NCBI RefSeq assembly: GCF_000423625.1
Contig: NZ_AUII01000008.1
Location: forward strand, 1 to 64,000
Length of the DNA: 64,000 nucleotides
Reading direction: 5' to 3'
DNA from: Pseudonocardia asaccharolytica DSM 44247 = NBRC 16224
Lineage (GTDB): Bacteria; Actinomycetota; Actinomycetes; Mycobacteriales; Pseudonocardiaceae
Shown: positions 16,600 to 25,262 of the stretch, piece by piece
Position numbering within the stretch: position 1 is the stretch's first letter
How the letters are laid out: each line of letters begins with the position of its first letter
The notes under the pieces: model-generated
The model's input: the letters and a program-made list of their open reading frames with translations, nothing else
What the model was told of the DNA's origin: nothing
Databases searched by the model: none
Made by a program: the position numbers and the translations under genes

Positions 16600-16900
16600 G
16601 TGACGCAGTACGAACAGCTCGTGGCGACCGTCCAGCGACGCGACGCGTGGCCGAGGCGCTGCGTCAGTGCGGGCCGAGGGCCCGGAGCCCATCCCTGAGG
16701 GCTGGAACTGCTCGAAGCGATCGCCGAGGGTTTGGTCGCGCTCGACTTGGCGGCAGAGACCGGACAGCTGGCTCGCGCACTTCTCGGCGTCGTCGGGGGA
16801 GCTGGTCGCCGTCGAACGGTCGCGGAGATGGGCAGCGCGCTGTCGGGGCGGGGGTCTGGGGTCAGAGCACCGAGGCCCATGAACCAGCCCGGCGCGTCCA
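16600..16900. other. gene-poor decayed stretch, nothing recognised
   Basis: Open frames exist on both strands but none gives a recognisable or complete protein. A plus-strand segment reads LLEAIAEGLVALDLAAETG and the opposite strand CRQVERDQTLGDRFEQF; neither has a credible start and end. It is best seen as eroded coding sequence between the repeat cluster and the MarR remnant. Confidence 0.4.
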
Positions 16901-17105
16901 GCCTCAGCACCGGCGACGCGGTGACGGCGCGCAGGTCGTCCTCCAATACCCGCACCCGGTCGTCACCGATCTCGGCCGTCCACCCGCCTCCGCAGATCGT
17001 CGAAGATCCGGCCGAACGGGCGAGACAGCCCATCCCCCGGTCGGTGAGCCGGACGAGCTTGCGGCGGGCGTCGTGCAGGTCGGGGCCGGGCTCGCCCACC
17101 CTCGG
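16900..17105 (-). pseudogene. MarR-type regulator remnant
   Basis: The reverse strand encodes the wing of a MarR winged helix (PDLHDARRKLVRLTDRG, about 17040-17090) and, after a frame change, a piece of the following dimerisation helix (FGRIFDDLRRRV). The N-terminal dimerisation helix and the recognition helix are missing. It lies back-to-back with a broken cupin gene, a common regulator/target layout, so both probably decayed together. Confidence 0.6.
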
Positions 17106-17396
17106 CGGCGCCGGCCAAGCGCTGTGGCGCGTCCTGATGCGCCCCGGGGCGGGGCCCGCCCACCGGATGGACCGGGAACAGCTGTGGACGGTCGTCGACG
17201 GCGGCGCGACCCTCGACCTCGAGGGACCGAGCACCGGGTGGCGCCCGGCGACACCGTCGTCCTCGCCGCCGGCTGCGTGCGCCGCATCGTCGCCGATCCG
17301 CAGACCGGCGTCTCCGCGCTGGTCACGTCCGCGGCAGGGGCGCGGGCGACGTTGCCCGACGGCACCGACCGCGGGGTGCCGGACTGGATCGCGTGA
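17095..17396 (+). pseudogene. cupin-domain protein, frameshifted
   Basis: The first part reads ALWRVLMRPGAGPAHRMDRE and QLWTVVDGGATLDLEG, the front of a small cupin. Near 17220-17235 the frame shifts and continues as RVAPGDTVVLAAGCVRRIV, then VTSAAGARATLPDGTDRGV and PDWIA before the stop. Joined, the two frames give a normal cupin of about 100 residues. No intact start is evident. It is a recent frameshift pseudogene next to the MarR remnant. Confidence 0.72.
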
Positions 17397-17557
17397 TCCG
17401 CGGTCCCTCGCCGGTCGGGCTACCCCGATCGGCCGATGCCGGGGTGCCCCACTGACCGGCCCGTCCGGCATCTGTCACCCTGGACCCCGTTTGCGGTGGG
17501 GGACGCGCTCTCGGTCCTGGCCGCCAGACCAGTCGACCGGGGGAGGGGCCGCGTTCG

Positions 17558-18193
17558 ATGGAGCTCATCGCCGCCTTCGACGCCGTCCTGCACAGCGTCT
17601 GGCTGCTGCCGGTGCTCGTCGTGCTCATCGCGCTGGACGGCCCGTTTCCGGTGCTGCCCAGCGAGACGCTGCTGATGTCGGCCTCGGCCGCCGCGTTCGG
17701 GATCGGTGACATGCCCGGGGTGGTCGGGCTGTTCCTGACCGCGCTGATCGGCTCCGCGATCGGCGACCTCGCCGTGTTCGGGCTCGGCCGCAGCTCCAAG
17801 CGGGTGGTGAGCCGGCGCATCGAGGACGAGTACGCATTCCCGAGGTGGGTGCAGCGGAACCTGTTCCGGCGCCCGGAGATCGTGCTGATCGGTGCCCGGT
17901 TCGTGCCCGGCGGGCGGCTGGTGAGCACCGCGGCGTCCGGACGCGTGCAGCTGCCGCTGCGGCGGTTCGTGCCCGGCTCGCTCGCCAGCTCGGCGCTGTG
18001 GAGCGGATACATGCTGGTGGTCGGCCTGCTGTGGGGGCCGTTCGTGGCCGGCAACGCGCTGCTGTGCATTGCCGCCGGGATCGTCATGGCGCTGCTGACG
18101 GCCGGGGTGTTCGCGCTCGCGCGCCGGCTGTGGCCCGGCCGCGGACGGGAGGCGGACGCGGACCGCGACAACGAGCCCGCGTTCGCCGGCTGA
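17558..18193 (+). CDS. DedA family membrane protein
   Basis: A 211-aa polytopic protein of the DedA/SNARE-associated family. Hydrophobic segments lie at about 12-32, 45-75 and 135-195. The family's conserved features are seen: LDGPFPVLPSETLLMSASA with the acidic residue in the re-entrant helix, then GARFVPGGRLVSTAASG (the F/R-x-x-P-x-G-R motif). DedA proteins are implicated in undecaprenyl-phosphate and phospholipid flipping and in membrane homeostasis. GGGAGGGG precedes the ATG. Downstream gene spacing suggests its own transcript. Confidence 0.87.
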   Translation: MELIAAFDAVLHSVWLLPVLVVLIALDGPFPVLPSETLLMSASAAAFGIGDMPGVVGLFLTALIGSAIGDLAVFGLGRSSKRVVSRRIEDEYAFPRWVQRNLFRRPEIVLIGARFVPGGRLVSTAASGRVQLPLRRFVPGSLASSALWSGYMLVVGLLWGPFVAGNALLCIAAGIVMALLTAGVFALARRLWPGRGREADADRDNEPAFAG

Positions 18194-18212
18194 CCGTACC
18201 TGATCTCTCCCG

Positions 18213-18218
18213 CATACT
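18213..18218 (+). promoter_or_regulatory. -10-like CATACT before the 83-aa gene, leaderless
   Basis: CATACT lies six bases before the ATG at 18225, consistent with transcription starting at the start codon. Confidence 0.4.
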
Positions 18219-18224
18219 TGTCGC

Positions 18225-18476
18225 ATGCGTACGCAGCGCTGGGTCGCCGCGGTCGGTCCCGAGAACGCTCGCTGGTTGGCCACCGAGAGTCGGACGGCGC
18301 GACTCGCCTCCGAGTACCGCCCGCGTGACCTCGGCGACGGCCGAGTCGAGCTGAGCCCGCTCGCCCTCGGCGCGTCACGCGAGCTGGGGGAGGAAGAGGA
18401 CGGCTTCATCACCGATGACGCCGACGGACTGCGGGTGTGGATCGGCGACGACGCGTTCGAGCTCATCGAATCCTGA
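18225..18476 (+). CDS. hypothetical protein, 83 aa
   Basis: Encodes MRTQRWVAAVGPENARWLA... ending DDAFELIES. It is soluble, acidic in the C-terminal half (ELGEEEDGFITDDADG), with no transmembrane segment and no motif I recognise. Codon use matches neighbouring real genes, and the probable leaderless promoter supports it. Function unknown. Confidence 0.6.
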   Translation: MRTQRWVAAVGPENARWLATESRTARLASEYRPRDLGDGRVELSPLALGASRELGEEEDGFITDDADGLRVWIGDDAFELIES

Positions 18477-18975
18477 CCATCGCCGGCGTTCACGGATGCT
18501 GCGTCGCGGGCGGGCCCGGCGGGTCAACCGGGTGCCGGCGGAGGCTCCCCGTTCCGCCGGCCCCGGTCATCATGAATAACGCGGCAGCCACCACCCTGGA
18601 TGCGGCATCCTCCATTCTCCCGATGAACGGACCTTGATCGTCGGTGACCGGTGGACGAGCTCCGGGCCGGACGGCGGTAACCGTCGGCAGACCTTGCGGT
18701 ACCGACCGTCGCCGGGACGATCGCCGGCAACCGCTCGCACGGACCGCCCCGATCTGACAGAATCCCGCCACCGGCCGCTCGGGCGCCGAATGCCGACCGC
18801 CCGCACCATCGATCGAGTTCGGACGCCCCGGCTCGGAGTCGCCGAGGACATCCGGATGTCCGTGTCGCCGGACACACATCTCGCGTGTCCGGGGACGACG
18901 ACGGGCCAGCGCCATCCATCGAGGATCGAGAGCATTCCCACCCCCGCGGGTTCGAGTCCGGTGGAGGAGACGACG
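18477..18975. other. 500-bp intergenic stretch without a credible gene
   Basis: No reading frame here has good codon bias and a start. Small palindromes are present (ACATCCGGATGT near 18849-18860, and TGTCCG/CGGACA arms around 18860-18895). A T-loop-like GGTTCGAGTCC near 18950 lacks the rest of a tRNA. The region probably holds the promoter for the secreted-protein/Rieske operon. Confidence 0.5.
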
Positions 18976-19623
18976 ATGAAGGTTCGTGGGCCGGTGCTGA
19001 CGCTGCTCGCGGTAGTCGGGCTGGCGCTGGTGTTGCTGGTGGTGAACACCCGCCAGGATCCGGCGCGGGCTCCCGACCAGGCCGCGCAGACCGACGCGGC
19101 GCCGCCGCCCGCGGCGCCGACAGCGGCCACGGCCCAGGCGTTCCCGGCCGAGGCCGTCTACACCGGCCGGGCCGCGGGCGACCGGATGACAGTGGCGATC
19201 GCGATCCGAGGCGGGAAGGCCGCCGCCTACCTCTGCGACGGCAATCGCGTCGAGGCCTGGCTGGAGGGTCCGGTGCAGGGTGAGGAACTGCGCCTGGAAG
19301 GCAAGGGCGGGGCCACGGTCACCGTGCGGCCCGACGGCGACGCCGTGTCCGGTCAGATCTCGGTGCAGGGCCGGCAGCTGCCCTATACGGCACAGCCCGC
19401 GGCGCCACCCGCGGGCCTGTACGAGGGCGAGGCGACCGTCGACGGAGCGCCGGCCCGGATCGGCTGGATCGTGCTGCCCGACGGCAGCCAGGTCGGCGTC
19501 GGCAAGGTCGGCGGCGATCCCGGCCCGGCCCCGGTGCTGGACCTCGGGCGCGGCGGCGCCGCGGTCGACGGCGTCTTCGTCGCCGCCAGGCCGATCCGCG
19601 GTGACGACGACGTCACCGGCTGA
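18976..19623 (+). CDS. membrane-anchored secreted protein, hypothetical
   Basis: A 215-aa protein with an N-terminal hydrophobic anchor (VLTLLAVVGLALVLLVV), an Ala/Pro linker (PPPAAPTAATA) and a soluble extracytoplasmic part with two similar beta-type segments (YTGRAAGDRMTVAIAIRGG, YEGEATVDGAPARIGWIVL). GGAGGAG precedes the ATG. There is no lipobox and no recognised domain. It is 25 nt upstream of the DUF6529 gene and likely forms one operon with it and the Rieske gene. A role as an extracytoplasmic partner of that redox membrane pair is inference. Confidence 0.68.
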   Translation: MKVRGPVLTLLAVVGLALVLLVVNTRQDPARAPDQAAQTDAAPPPAAPTAATAQAFPAEAVYTGRAAGDRMTVAIAIRGGKAAAYLCDGNRVEAWLEGPVQGEELRLEGKGGATVTVRPDGDAVSGQISVQGRQLPYTAQPAAPPAGLYEGEATVDGAPARIGWIVLPDGSQVGVGKVGGDPGPAPVLDLGRGGAAVDGVFVAARPIRGDDDVTG

Positions 19624-19648
19624 CGACCCGGTGAAGGGAGGACGTGTG

Positions 19649-20230
19649 ATGACGTCCGCATCCGAGACGCCGCGCGGCGGCGCATCACCGACCACGTCGC
19701 GCGCGCTCGCCGCGATCCTGGTACCGGTCGCCGTGGGCTGCGCGGTGGCGGTGGCGCTCGGCGTGTACGGCAGGCTGCACGAGCCGACCGGTTTCGCGAT
19801 CAACGTCGCGGGCTTCTCCGGCACCCTGTCGGTGAAGACGTGGCTGGCGACCGCGGCGTTCGTGTTCGCCATGGTGCAGCTCGGTTCGGCGCTGGTGATG
19901 TTCGGCCGAATCCCCGGGGTGGCCGGGCCGTCGTGGCTCGGGGGGTTGCATCGCTGGTCGGGCCGGATCGCGGTGCTGCTCACCGTCCCGGTCGTGGTGC
20001 ACTGCCTCTACGCGCTCGGTTTCCAGTACGGCTCGCCGCGGGTGCTCGCCCATTCGCTGCTGGGATGCCTGTTCTACGGCGCGTTCGTCACGAAGATGCT
20101 GGTGCTGATCCGCCGCGGGCTGCCCGGGTGGGTGCTTCCCGCGGTCGGTGGACTGGTTTTCGCCGGGCTGACCGGGCTGTGGCTGACCTCGGCGCTGTGG
20201 GTGTTCACCACCGTGGGGGTGGTGTTGTGA
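19649..20230 (+). CDS. DUF6529 family integral membrane protein
   Basis: A 193-aa protein with about five membrane helices. Histidines sit near helix ends ([36 protein letters not shown]), a distribution reminiscent of b-type haem-binding membrane proteins. The family is DUF6529; biochemistry unknown. GGGAGGACG precedes the ATG. The stop overlaps the GTG of the Rieske gene, so the two products are made together. It may pass electrons to or from the Rieske protein. Confidence 0.7.
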   Translation: MTSASETPRGGASPTTSRALAAILVPVAVGCAVAVALGVYGRLHEPTGFAINVAGFSGTLSVKTWLATAAFVFAMVQLGSALVMFGRIPGVAGPSWLGGLHRWSGRIAVLLTVPVVVHCLYALGFQYGSPRVLAHSLLGCLFYGAFVTKMLVLIRRGLPGWVLPAVGGLVFAGLTGLWLTSALWVFTTVGVVL

Positions 20231-20649
20231 GGGCTCCGGACGGCGGCCGCCTCGACCGGCGGACCGTGGTCAAGCTCGGGATCGCGGCGGGCTGCGGCTC
20301 GCTCGTGGGCTGCGTGACCTACGGCCAGGGACAGCAGACGCCGCCGGCTCAGCCCGCCGCCGGGCAGACGCTCGTGGCCGCCGCGGACGTCCCGGTCGGC
20401 GGCGGCGTCATCCTCGCCGACCGCGGGATCGTCGTCACCCAGCCCGCTGCCGGCGAGTTCCGGGCATTCTCCTCGACCTGCACCCACCAGGGCTGCACCG
20501 TGGCGAAGGTCGGCGGCGGCACGATCGACTGTCCCTGCCACGGCAGCCGATTCGACGTCGCCAGCGGGGCACCCGTGGCGGGCCCGGCCCCCCGGCCGCT
20601 ACCCCAGCAGGCGATCACCGTCGAGGGTGGATCGATCCGAGTCGCCTGA
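20227..20649 (+). CDS. Rieske [2Fe-2S] protein, exported
   Basis: A 140-aa protein from GTG 20227. The N-terminus has [17 protein letters not shown], a twin-arginine-type signal followed by SLVGC, a possible lipobox. The C-terminal half is a Rieske fold with both cluster-binding boxes, CTHQGCTV and CPCHGSRFD, and the closing [12 protein letters not shown]. It is small compared with cytochrome bc1 Rieske proteins and belongs to the stand-alone exported Rieske group. It is translationally coupled to the DUF6529 protein, suggesting a two-component extracytoplasmic electron carrier. Confidence 0.85.
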   Translation: MRAPDGGRLDRRTVVKLGIAAGCGSLVGCVTYGQGQQTPPAQPAAGQTLVAAADVPVGGGVILADRGIVVTQPAAGEFRAFSSTCTHQGCTVAKVGGGTIDCPCHGSRFDVASGAPVAGPAPRPLPQQAITVEGGSIRVA

Positions 20650-20672
20650 TCGGCCGGGGCGTTCCCGAAAGA

Positions 20673-20719
20673 TCGCAGGAAAGCTGCAAGAACGCCGCAA
20701 GGCCCCGGGTCCATACTGT
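20673..20719 (+). promoter_or_regulatory. 11-bp-spaced direct repeats and -10 box upstream of the cyclase gene
   Basis: Heptamers TCGCAGG (20673), CTGCAAG (20684) and CCGCAAG (20695) recur every 11 bp, followed by CATACTGT (20712-20719) as a -10. Direct repeats on one helix face next to the -35 position are typical of OmpR/PhoB-type response-regulator sites. The regulator is unknown. Confidence 0.5.
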
Positions 20720-20804
20720 GGGCCCCGGTGCCGGCGGCAGGTCCCGGAAAGGCCATCCGCCGGAGTCGATCGGGCCGTCACAGCCGGGCCAGGGGGTATG
20801 GGGC

Positions 20805-22937
20805 ATGAGCGACCGGATGGCGGTTGACCGACCGGTTCCGCCGCGCCCCGCCGTGCCGGAACCGGTCGACGCCCCCCGGCCCGCACAGCGGCCGCCCGCC
20901 GTCCCGAAGGGCTCGGCGCTGCGGGTTATCAGCTGGGTGCTGCATCTCGCGATCCCCGCGGTGGCGCTGTGGATGCTGGTGGCCCGGCCCGAGCTCGACC
21001 TCTCGTGGGACCACCGCATCACGCATTTCGGCCTGGTGCTGGCGGCCGCGGGCGTCGCGGTGACACTTTCCGTGGTGATGGGCCGGGCCGCGCGGGACCG
21101 CCGCGACGCCCGGCTGTTCCTGGTGTCGCTGGCGTTCGGGATCAGCGCCGGTTTCCTCGCGGCGCACGCGCTGGCCACCCCGGGCGTTCTGCTGGCCTCC
21201 TCGAGCGCGGGGTTCGTCGCGGCCACCCCCATCGGACTGCTGCTGGGCGGTGTGGCGGCGCTGGCCTCCTCGGTCGAGTTCACCCCGGCCGGGGCCGACC
21301 GGCTACTGCGCCGGCAGCGGATGCTCGCGGCCGCCCCACTGGTGCTGCCGGCCGGATGGGTGGCGGCATCGCTCGGCGGACTGCCGCCGCTGGGAAACCC
21401 ACCCCGCCCGATCGAGACCGAGACGGTGCCGATCGTCGCGGCGATCGTGGGCGGCGCGCTCTACCTCGTGGCCGCGGTGCGCTACCTGGGCATCTACCGG
21501 CGCCGCCCGTCGCCGGTGTTGCTGTCGGTGCTGACCGCCTTCGTGCTGCTGGCCCAGGCCCTTTTCGCGATCATGTTCGCGCGCAGCTGGCATCTGTCCT
21601 GGTGGGAGTGGCACGTGCTGATGGCGCTGGCGTACTGCTTCATCGGCTACGCCGCGCACGTGCAGTTCCGCCGCGAGGGCTCGGCGCGCGGGCTGTTCGA
21701 CGCCGTCACGCTCGAGCGGACCGTCGCCGACCTGCGCCGCGACTACGCCGCCGCACTCGAGGCCATGGTCGACGTGCTGCAGCGCAGCGAGCGCGGCGAG
21801 GACGTCCCGCTCGGCCCGGCCGGCTCCGCGCTCGCGGCCCGGTTCGGGCTCACCGAACAGCAGGTCGCCGTGCTCGAACGCAGCGCGCACGCGCTGGGCG
21901 CCGAGCGCGAGCAGGTGCGCAAGCTCGGCGGGCTGGTCGCGGTGGGCCGCGAGACGAGCCTCATCCGGGGCGAGGACGACCTGCTGGACCGAGTGCGGGT
22001 GCACGCGGCCGCCGCGTTCCCCCGCGACGAGATCCGGATCGGGCTGGTCCGGTCCGGCGAGCTGAGCTTCCCCGAAGGGCCGGCCGGTTCGCCCGCTCGG
22101 CGGGCCGCCGAGACCGGGAAGCCGGTCACCGACGGCCCGGTCCTCGTGCTGCCGCTGAGCGTGAAGGGGCGCGCCGCCGGGGTGCTGGAGGCTCGCCCCG
22201 CCCGTGGCCGGTTCGGCGAGGCAGACACCGTGCTGCTGGGTTCGTTCGCCAGCCAGGCCTCCATCGCGTTGGAGAACGCCCGGCTCTACCAGCAGCTCGA
22301 CGGGCTGTTCCGGTCCTACATGTCCCCGGCGGTGGCCACCGCGCTGATCGCCGACCCGGACCAGGCCGATCTCGGTGGCGCGGTCGCGGAGGTGAGCGTG
22401 CTGATGGCCGATCTGCGCGGTTTCACCCCGTTCGCCGAGGACACCGCTCCGGACCAGGTCGTGGCCATGCTCAACACCTACTACGGCGCGGTGGTCCCGG
22501 TGATCCTGGCCGAGGGCGGCACCGTGGTGCAGTTCGTGGGCGACGCGGTGATGGCGATCTGGGGCGCCCCGGCCCGCCAGCCCAACCACGCCCACCGCGC
22601 CGCCCGCGCCGGGCTGCACCTGCACCGCGCCGTCGAGATCGCCGCGGCCGGGCGCCGCGAATGGCCGCGTTTCCGGGTGGGGATCAACAGCGGCCCGGCG
22701 CTGGTCGGCAACGTCGGTGCCGCGCAGCTGCGCAACTTCACCGCGATCGGCGACACCACCAACCTCGCGGCCCGGTTGGAGGGGCTGGCCGAGCCGGGCC
22801 AGGTGGTGATCGGACCCGTGACGCGCGCGCAGCTGGGCTCCGCGGCCACGGTGCGTACCCGCGGGCCGGTGCGGGTGAAGGGCAGGCGGGAGCCGGTCGA
22901 GGTGTTCGTGCTGCACGACCTGGGAGAACAGGAATGA
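20805..22937 (+). CDS. membrane-anchored class III adenylate/guanylate cyclase with GAF domain
   Basis: A 710-aa protein. A Pro-rich cytosolic start is followed by about seven helices (roughly residues 40-300), a coiled linker, a GAF-like domain (about 370-490, ending SFASQASIALENARLYQQL) and a class III cyclase domain (about 525-700). Metal-binding Asp residues are present (VSVLMADLRGFTPF; FVGDAVMAIWG), as is the transition-state segment IGDTTNLAARLEG. The usual Lys before the second Asp box (KFxGD) is Gln here (VVQFVGD), so purine choice or activity may differ. It is translationally coupled (ATGA) to a Crp-like regulator. Confidence 0.87.
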   Translation: MSDRMAVDRPVPPRPAVPEPVDAPRPAQRPPAVPKGSALRVISWVLHLAIPAVALWMLVARPELDLSWDHRITHFGLVLAAAGVAVTLSVVMGRAARDRRDARLFLVSLAFGISAGFLAAHALATPGVLLASSSAGFVAATPIGLLLGGVAALASSVEFTPAGADRLLRRQRMLAAAPLVLPAGWVAASLGGLPPLGNPPRPIETETVPIVAAIVGGALYLVAAVRYLGIYRRRPSPVLLSVLTAFVLLAQALFAIMFARSWHLSWWEWHVLMALAYCFIGYAAHVQFRREGSARGLFDAVTLERTVADLRRDYAAALEAMVDVLQRSERGEDVPLGPAGSALAARFGLTEQQVAVLERSAHALGAEREQVRKLGGLVAVGRETSLIRGEDDLLDRVRVHAAAAFPRDEIRIGLVRSGELSFPEGPAGSPARRAAETGKPVTDGPVLVLPLSVKGRAAGVLEARPARGRFGEADTVLLGSFASQASIALENARLYQQLDGLFRSYMSPAVATALIADPDQADLGGAVAEVSVLMADLRGFTPFAEDTAPDQVVAMLNTYYGAVVPVILAEGGTVVQFVGDAVMAIWGAPARQPNHAHRAARAGLHLHRAVEIAAAGRREWPRFRVGINSGPALVGNVGAAQLRNFTAIGDTTNLAARLEGLAEPGQVVIGPVTRAQLGSAATVRTRGPVRVKGRREPVEVFVLHDLGEQE

Positions 22938-23596
22938 AACCGACCGATCTCCCCGCGCTACGCGCATTGGACGAGCCCGAGCGCAGCAGGCTGTTCGGCG
23001 CTGGGCGGTATCGGCGCTTCGCCCGCAGGGAGACCGTGTTCCGCGCGGGCGACCTCGGCGACTGCCTGTACCTGATCCTCAGGGGCCGGGTGGCGTTGCG
23101 CATCACCACCCCGGCCGGGGACGAGGTGACGCTCTCGCTACTGTGCCGCGGTCAGCTCTTCGGCCTGATCGCGGTGGTCGACGATACGGCCCGCAGGGTG
23201 ACGACGGCGGTCGCCCTGGAACCCACGCACACGCTGTCGGTCGGGCGCGAGGTGCTGCACCGGCTGCGGCAGCAGAATCCGGGGATCGAGCACATGCTGA
23301 CCGACGCACTGGCCGCACACGTCCGGCAGTTGTCGACGACGGTGCTCGACCTGCTGCATCAGCCGGTCGACAAGCGGGTCGCCCGCCGCCTCGCCGATCT
23401 CACGTTGTGCTACCGCAACGGCGCGCGGGACGTCGAGATCCCGCTGACCCAGGACGACGTGGCCAGCCTCGCCGGCACCACCCGGGCCACCGCCAACCGG
23501 GTGCTTCGGGGCCTTGAGGCCCGCGGCGTGCTCGCCCTGTCCCGCGGCCGGATCACGATCGCGGACCGCCGTCGGCTGGCGGATGCTGCGCGGTGA
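22934..23596 (+). CDS. Crp/Fnr family transcriptional regulator
   Basis: A 220-aa protein with an N-terminal cyclic-nucleotide-binding barrel (GDCLYLILRGRVALRI ... GQLFGLIAVVDDTARRVTTAVA) and a C-terminal Crp-type helix-turn-helix (LTQDDVASLAGTTRATANRV). In cAMP-binding family members the barrel has FGE followed by R-T/S-A. Here the Glu position is occupied by a hydrophobic residue (FGLIAV) while an Arg (RRVTTA) remains, so ligand binding may be altered. The start overlaps the cyclase stop, strongly suggesting a dedicated signal/receptor pair. Confidence 0.87.
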   Translation: MKPTDLPALRALDEPERSRLFGAGRYRRFARRETVFRAGDLGDCLYLILRGRVALRITTPAGDEVTLSLLCRGQLFGLIAVVDDTARRVTTAVALEPTHTLSVGREVLHRLRQQNPGIEHMLTDALAAHVRQLSTTVLDLLHQPVDKRVARRLADLTLCYRNGARDVEIPLTQDDVASLAGTTRATANRVLRGLEARGVLALSRGRITIADRRRLADAAR

Positions 23597-23600
23597 CCGG

Positions 23601-25262
23601 CTAGGACCCGCCTGCGCCGTCGGCGTTGCCACCGCCGGTCTCCCCGGCAGGCGCGCCCGCGGAGTCGTTCCCGGCACCGGCCTGGCCGCCCGGCTGCGGG
23701 CTGGGGGACGCGGGTTCGCTCGTCGCGGGCGGTTCCGATGGCTCGTTCGTGGTGGACGGTTCGGGCGGGGTCGTGGTGGTCGGCTGCGCCGGGGTGGGGG
23801 TCGGGGCGGCGGGTTCGGGGGGCGGCGCGGGCGCGGGTCGCCGGTTCGCCGGAGCCGGAGCCTGCGCCGGGGCCTGCTGCTGGGGCCGCGGGGGCGGCGC
23901 CGGGTTGTCGACGACCGCCGGGCCGCCGGGGGTCTCGGCCCCGGCCTTGGAGGTCCCGGTCTCGACCGCCTGGGTGCCGACCGTGTTGGCGACGACGCCG
24001 CCGATCACGACGGCCGCCACGACCCCACCGGCCGCGAGCAGCAGGGCCACGCCGCGCCGCCGCCGGGGTGCGGGCGCCACCTGCTGCGGGGGCCGGGGCT
24101 GGCGCGGGGGCGGGCTCGGGACCTCCGGGTCGACGCGGACGTCGGTGGGCTCGAGGAGCGCGATCGGAAGGCGCTGCGTCGGCTCGCCGCCCAGGACGCC
24201 CCGGGCCGTCATCGCCGCACCCGCCGCGATGACCCCCTTCGGGTCGACGTCGACCGAGGCCGGCTGCCCGCAGGCGGCCGAGACGAGCTGCGCGACCAGC
24301 GGGATCCGCGACGAGCCGCCCACCAGCACCACCGCGGCCGTTTCGCCGGGCGTGACGCCGGCCGAGTCCAGCGCACGACCCAGCGCCGCCATGGTCTCGG
24401 CCACGGCCGGCCGGATCGCCTCCTCGAACTCGGGGCGGGTGAACCGGACCTGGGTGGAATGCCCCGGCAGCACGACGGGGATCAGCACCTCGGTATCGGC
24501 CGAGAGCGCCTCCTTGGCCTCGGTGCACTCGCGACGCAGCCGGGCGACCGCGGTGAGCGTCGCGGGATCGGAAGGGTCCAGCTCCACCCACACCGGCCCC
24601 AGGGCCGCGCGCACGTGCTCGAACACGACCTCGTCGAAGTCGATCCCGCCGAGCCCGTCGATCCCCTCGGGTGCGCCGAGCAGCTCGAACCCGCCGTCGG
24701 GCAACTTGCGGGCCACCGCGGCGTCGAAGGTTCCCCCACCGAGGTCGTACACCGCCACGACCGCGCCGGGCTCGACCCGTTCGGCGGCGGCATATCCCAT
24801 CGCCGCGGCCTGCGGCTCGGTGAGCAGCATCGCCCCGCCGAGGCCGTGGGCCGCGAGCGCGGTGCGCAACGAGTCGAGCCGGTGCGGGCCCCACGATGCG
24901 GGATGGGTCACCGCGATCCCGGTGGCCGGCCCGCCCTCCCGCGCGGCGACGTCCTCGACGATCTGCGCGGCGAACCGGGCGGCGAGCTCCTCCGCCGCCA
25001 CCGGCACACCGCCGACGAGCATGGGGACGCCGTCACCGATCCTCCGCTTGAACCCGCGCACCACCCGGCCGGGATCCGAAAGCGCCCGGCGCTCGGCGGC
25101 CACACCGAACAGGAGCGTGCCGCGCTCGTCCGCGAACACCGCTGACGGCACCGCGTTCGCCCGGTCGCCCAGTGCCACGACGTCCGCGCCGGGCCGATCG
25201 GGCCGGCAGACGGCGGCGGCGGAGAACGTCGTTCCCACGTCGATCCCCAGGTAGTACGACAT
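23601..25262 (-). CDS. Hsp70-family protein with transmembrane segment and Pro/Thr-rich outer tail
   Basis: A 553-aa protein. Residues 1-360 form an actin/Hsp70 ATPase: GIDVGTTFSAAAV (phosphate 1), VYDLGGGTFDAAV (phosphate 2), AVVLVGGSSRIPLV (adenosine). The canonical peptide-binding domain is absent. Instead there is a short Pro/Arg linker, one transmembrane helix (LLLAAGGVVAAVVIGGVV, about 405-428) and a ~120-residue Pro/Ala/Thr-rich tail expected outside the membrane. It is divergent from the acidic-repeat/IniB/dynamin operon and probably belongs to it functionally. It is not a general DnaK. ATG preceded by GGAGGGAG. Confidence 0.85.
   Translation of the reverse strand: MSYYLGIDVGTTFSAAAVCRPDRPGADVVALGDRANAVPSAVFADERGTLLFGVAAERRALSDPGRVVRGFKRRIGDGVPMLVGGVPVAAEELAARFAAQIVEDVAAREGGPATGIAVTHPASWGPHRLDSLRTALAAHGLGGAMLLTEPQAAAMGYAAAERVEPGAVVAVYDLGGGTFDAAVARKLPDGGFELLGAPEGIDGLGGIDFDEVVFEHVRAALGPVWVELDPSDPATLTAVARLRRECTEAKEALSADTEVLIPVVLPGHSTQVRFTRPEFEEAIRPAVAETMAALGRALDSAGVTPGETAAVVLVGGSSRIPLVAQLVSAACGQPASVDVDPKGVIAAGAAMTARGVLGGEPTQRLPIALLEPTDVRVDPEVPSPPPRQPRPPQQVAPAPRRRRGVALLLAAGGVVAAVVIGGVVANTVGTQAVETGTSKAGAETPGGPAVVDNPAPPPRPQQQAPAQAPAPANRRPAPAPPPEPAAPTPTPAQPTTTTPPEPSTTNEPSEPPATSEPASPSPQPGGQAGAGNDSAGAPAGETGGGNADGAGGS

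Noticed and set aside
18940..18975. tRNA-like T-loop (GGTTCGAGTCC)
   Set aside because: The T-stem does not pair properly and no acceptor, D or anticodon arm can be drawn around it.
23626..25254. 542-aa forward frame opposite the Hsp70-like gene
   Set aside because: Antisense shadow rich in Ala/Ser/Thr/Pro; the reverse strand carries all Hsp70 nucleotide motifs.
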